DNA from: an uncultured Ilumatobacter sp.
Lineage (GTDB): Bacteria; Actinomycetota; Acidimicrobiia; Acidimicrobiales; Ilumatobacteraceae
Reading direction: 5' to 3'
Length of the DNA: 6,838 nt
Assembly: GCA_938049325.1 (NCBI GenBank)
Contig: CALICC010000240.1
Span: 1 to 6,838, forward strand
Made by a program: the position numbers and the translations under genes. Under the pieces are notes generated by a model. That model had not been told where the DNA came from. It was given only the letters and a program-made list of their open reading frames with translations, and searched no databases. Shown here piece after piece: positions 5,959 to 6,838 of the stretch. Position 1 is the stretch's first letter. Each line of letters begins with the position of its first letter.

Positions 5959-6838
5959 CACCGCGGTCGTCCAGCTCGAGCAGCACGCCGTCGCCAATCG
6001 CGAAGAGGCCGCTGCTGGACTCGTCCCAGAATTCGTCTCCGGTCACCCAGTCGAAGGCCCGGAGCGTGGTTTCGTTGGGTGGACTGTCGAATTCGGTGCG
6101 CACGAAGACCGCTGCGTTCGATGTCGGTCGCACGAACTCCTCATCTCCGAGGACGTCGTCGACGGTGAATCTCCGGTCGCCAGTATCGGCATCGACGACA
6201 TCGATGTCGTCGGACCCATCGTCGCCGATCAAGACGACGGCACCGCCGTCGACGCGGTACGTCCCTGCCATGCGGCCTCGCTCCGACCAGCGCTCGTCAG
6301 CGCGACCGTCCACCGGATCGACCGACAAGACTTCATCATCGGTCTCGATGATGACGTTGCCGTCACCGATGACCGAGATCGTTCTGATGTCGGAGACTCC
6401 GAGGCGACTTTCGCGAACGACATCACCGTCGCCGTTCAGAAACTGCAGTTCGTCCTCGAGGGCGACGATCAGGTTCGTGCCGTCGAACGTCCCAGCTGAC
6501 ACATCCGACTCGACCTCGACCGGACCGAACACGCTCACGAGATCCGCATCGAAGACCTCGACCTCATCTGGTCGACCCGATTCGAGCGCGAAGAGGTAGT
6601 TGTCGACGCGGGCAACGAAGTCGGCGCGCACGCGCTCGAGGCTGTCACCGCTGGCGGGGTCGATGAGATCGACCTCTTCGTCGGTGGAGACCTGCAGCCT
6701 CCCATCGATGACCGCAGCGGTGCCGTCGGCGAACGACTCGGCCCAGAGTTCGTCGCCACTCGAAACGTCGAGCCCAACCAACTCGCACTCGCGCCCGCAC
6801 ACCTCGATGACGACCGCATCGTCGAACTCGCCCAACAC
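5939..6838 (-). CDS. PQQ-like beta-propeller repeat protein, C-terminal part (5' end outside the window)
   Basis: An open frame enters at the right edge and ends at TGA 5941-5939, giving about 299 visible residues; the true start lies beyond 6838. The sequence repeats a propeller-blade pattern of hydrophobic strand, D-x-x-x-G and W/F. Examples by position in the visible part: GLDVSSGDELW (22-32), LIDPASGDSLE (58-68), SVDPVDGRADERW (172-184), VVDADTGDRRF (214-224), AFDWVTGDEFWDES (261-274). This is typical of PQQ-like/outer-membrane-assembly-like propellers that serve as binding scaffolds; no catalytic residues can be named. The protein is very acidic and has a C-x3-C pair (C14, C18 of the visible part). 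It overlaps the next gene by 20 nt, so it is the first visible member of the operon. Confidence 0.82.
   Translation of the reverse strand: MLGEFDDAVVIEVCGRECELVGLDVSSGDELWAESFADGTAAVIDGRLQVSTDEEVDLIDPASGDSLERVRADFVARVDNYLFALESGRPDEVEVFDADLVSVFGPVEVESDVSAGTFDGTNLIVALEDELQFLNGDGDVVRESRLGVSDIRTISVIGDGNVIIETDDEVLSVDPVDGRADERWSERGRMAGTYRVDGGAVVLIGDDGSDDIDVVDADTGDRRFTVDDVLGDEEFVRPTSNAAVFVRTEFDSPPNETTLRAFDWVTGDEFWDESSSGLFAIGDGVLLELDDRGDVTLYD

Overview
High-GC, strongly codon-biased bacterial DNA, most likely from an actinobacterium. Acidimicrobiia (Ilumatobacter-like) is my best guess, from protein style, acidic exported proteins and leaderless-looking starts; no marker gene in the window proves it.

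Layout. (1) Positions 1-506, minus strand: the N-terminal half of an MFS drug-exporter-type transporter, running off the left edge. (2) 507-703: a divergent intergenic region holding four copies of a 13-nt palindrome spaced exactly 33 bp apart, with inverted outer arms. (3) 704-1708, plus strand: a redoxin/thioredoxin-fold protein whose reading frame is interrupted only by one TGA (1079-1081). That TGA sits where relatives carry the redox-active Cys of a W-C-G-C motif, and it is followed at the right distance by a stem-loop (1097-1111, GGU loop) that fits a bacterial SECIS element. I read this as one 334-residue selenoprotein, not two genes. (4) 1744-2505, plus strand: a full-length uridine phosphorylase (udp). 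(5) 2509-6838, minus strand: a tight four-gene cluster. In transcription order it encodes a beta-propeller-like protein (5' end outside the window), a four-helix membrane protein, and two different zinc-ribbon/single-TM proteins with large extracytoplasmic parts, one ending in NTF2-like and beta-sandwich regions and one in a SPOR-like Cys-rich region.

How they work together. The selenoprotein and udp follow each other on one strand, but each has its own apparent promoter. The transporter, the selenoprotein and udp all show a TAnnGT hexamer exactly 6 nt upstream of the start codon, the geometry expected for leaderless mRNAs. The minus-strand cluster looks like one operon (20-nt overlap, then gaps of 11 and 10 nt) for an envelope-associated set of unknown function. 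It meets udp tail to tail with only 3 bp between stop codons. No stretch over 300 bases lacks a gene. No selenocysteine machinery (selA, selB, selC, selD) is visible in the window, so the Sec reading depends on genes elsewhere in the genome.
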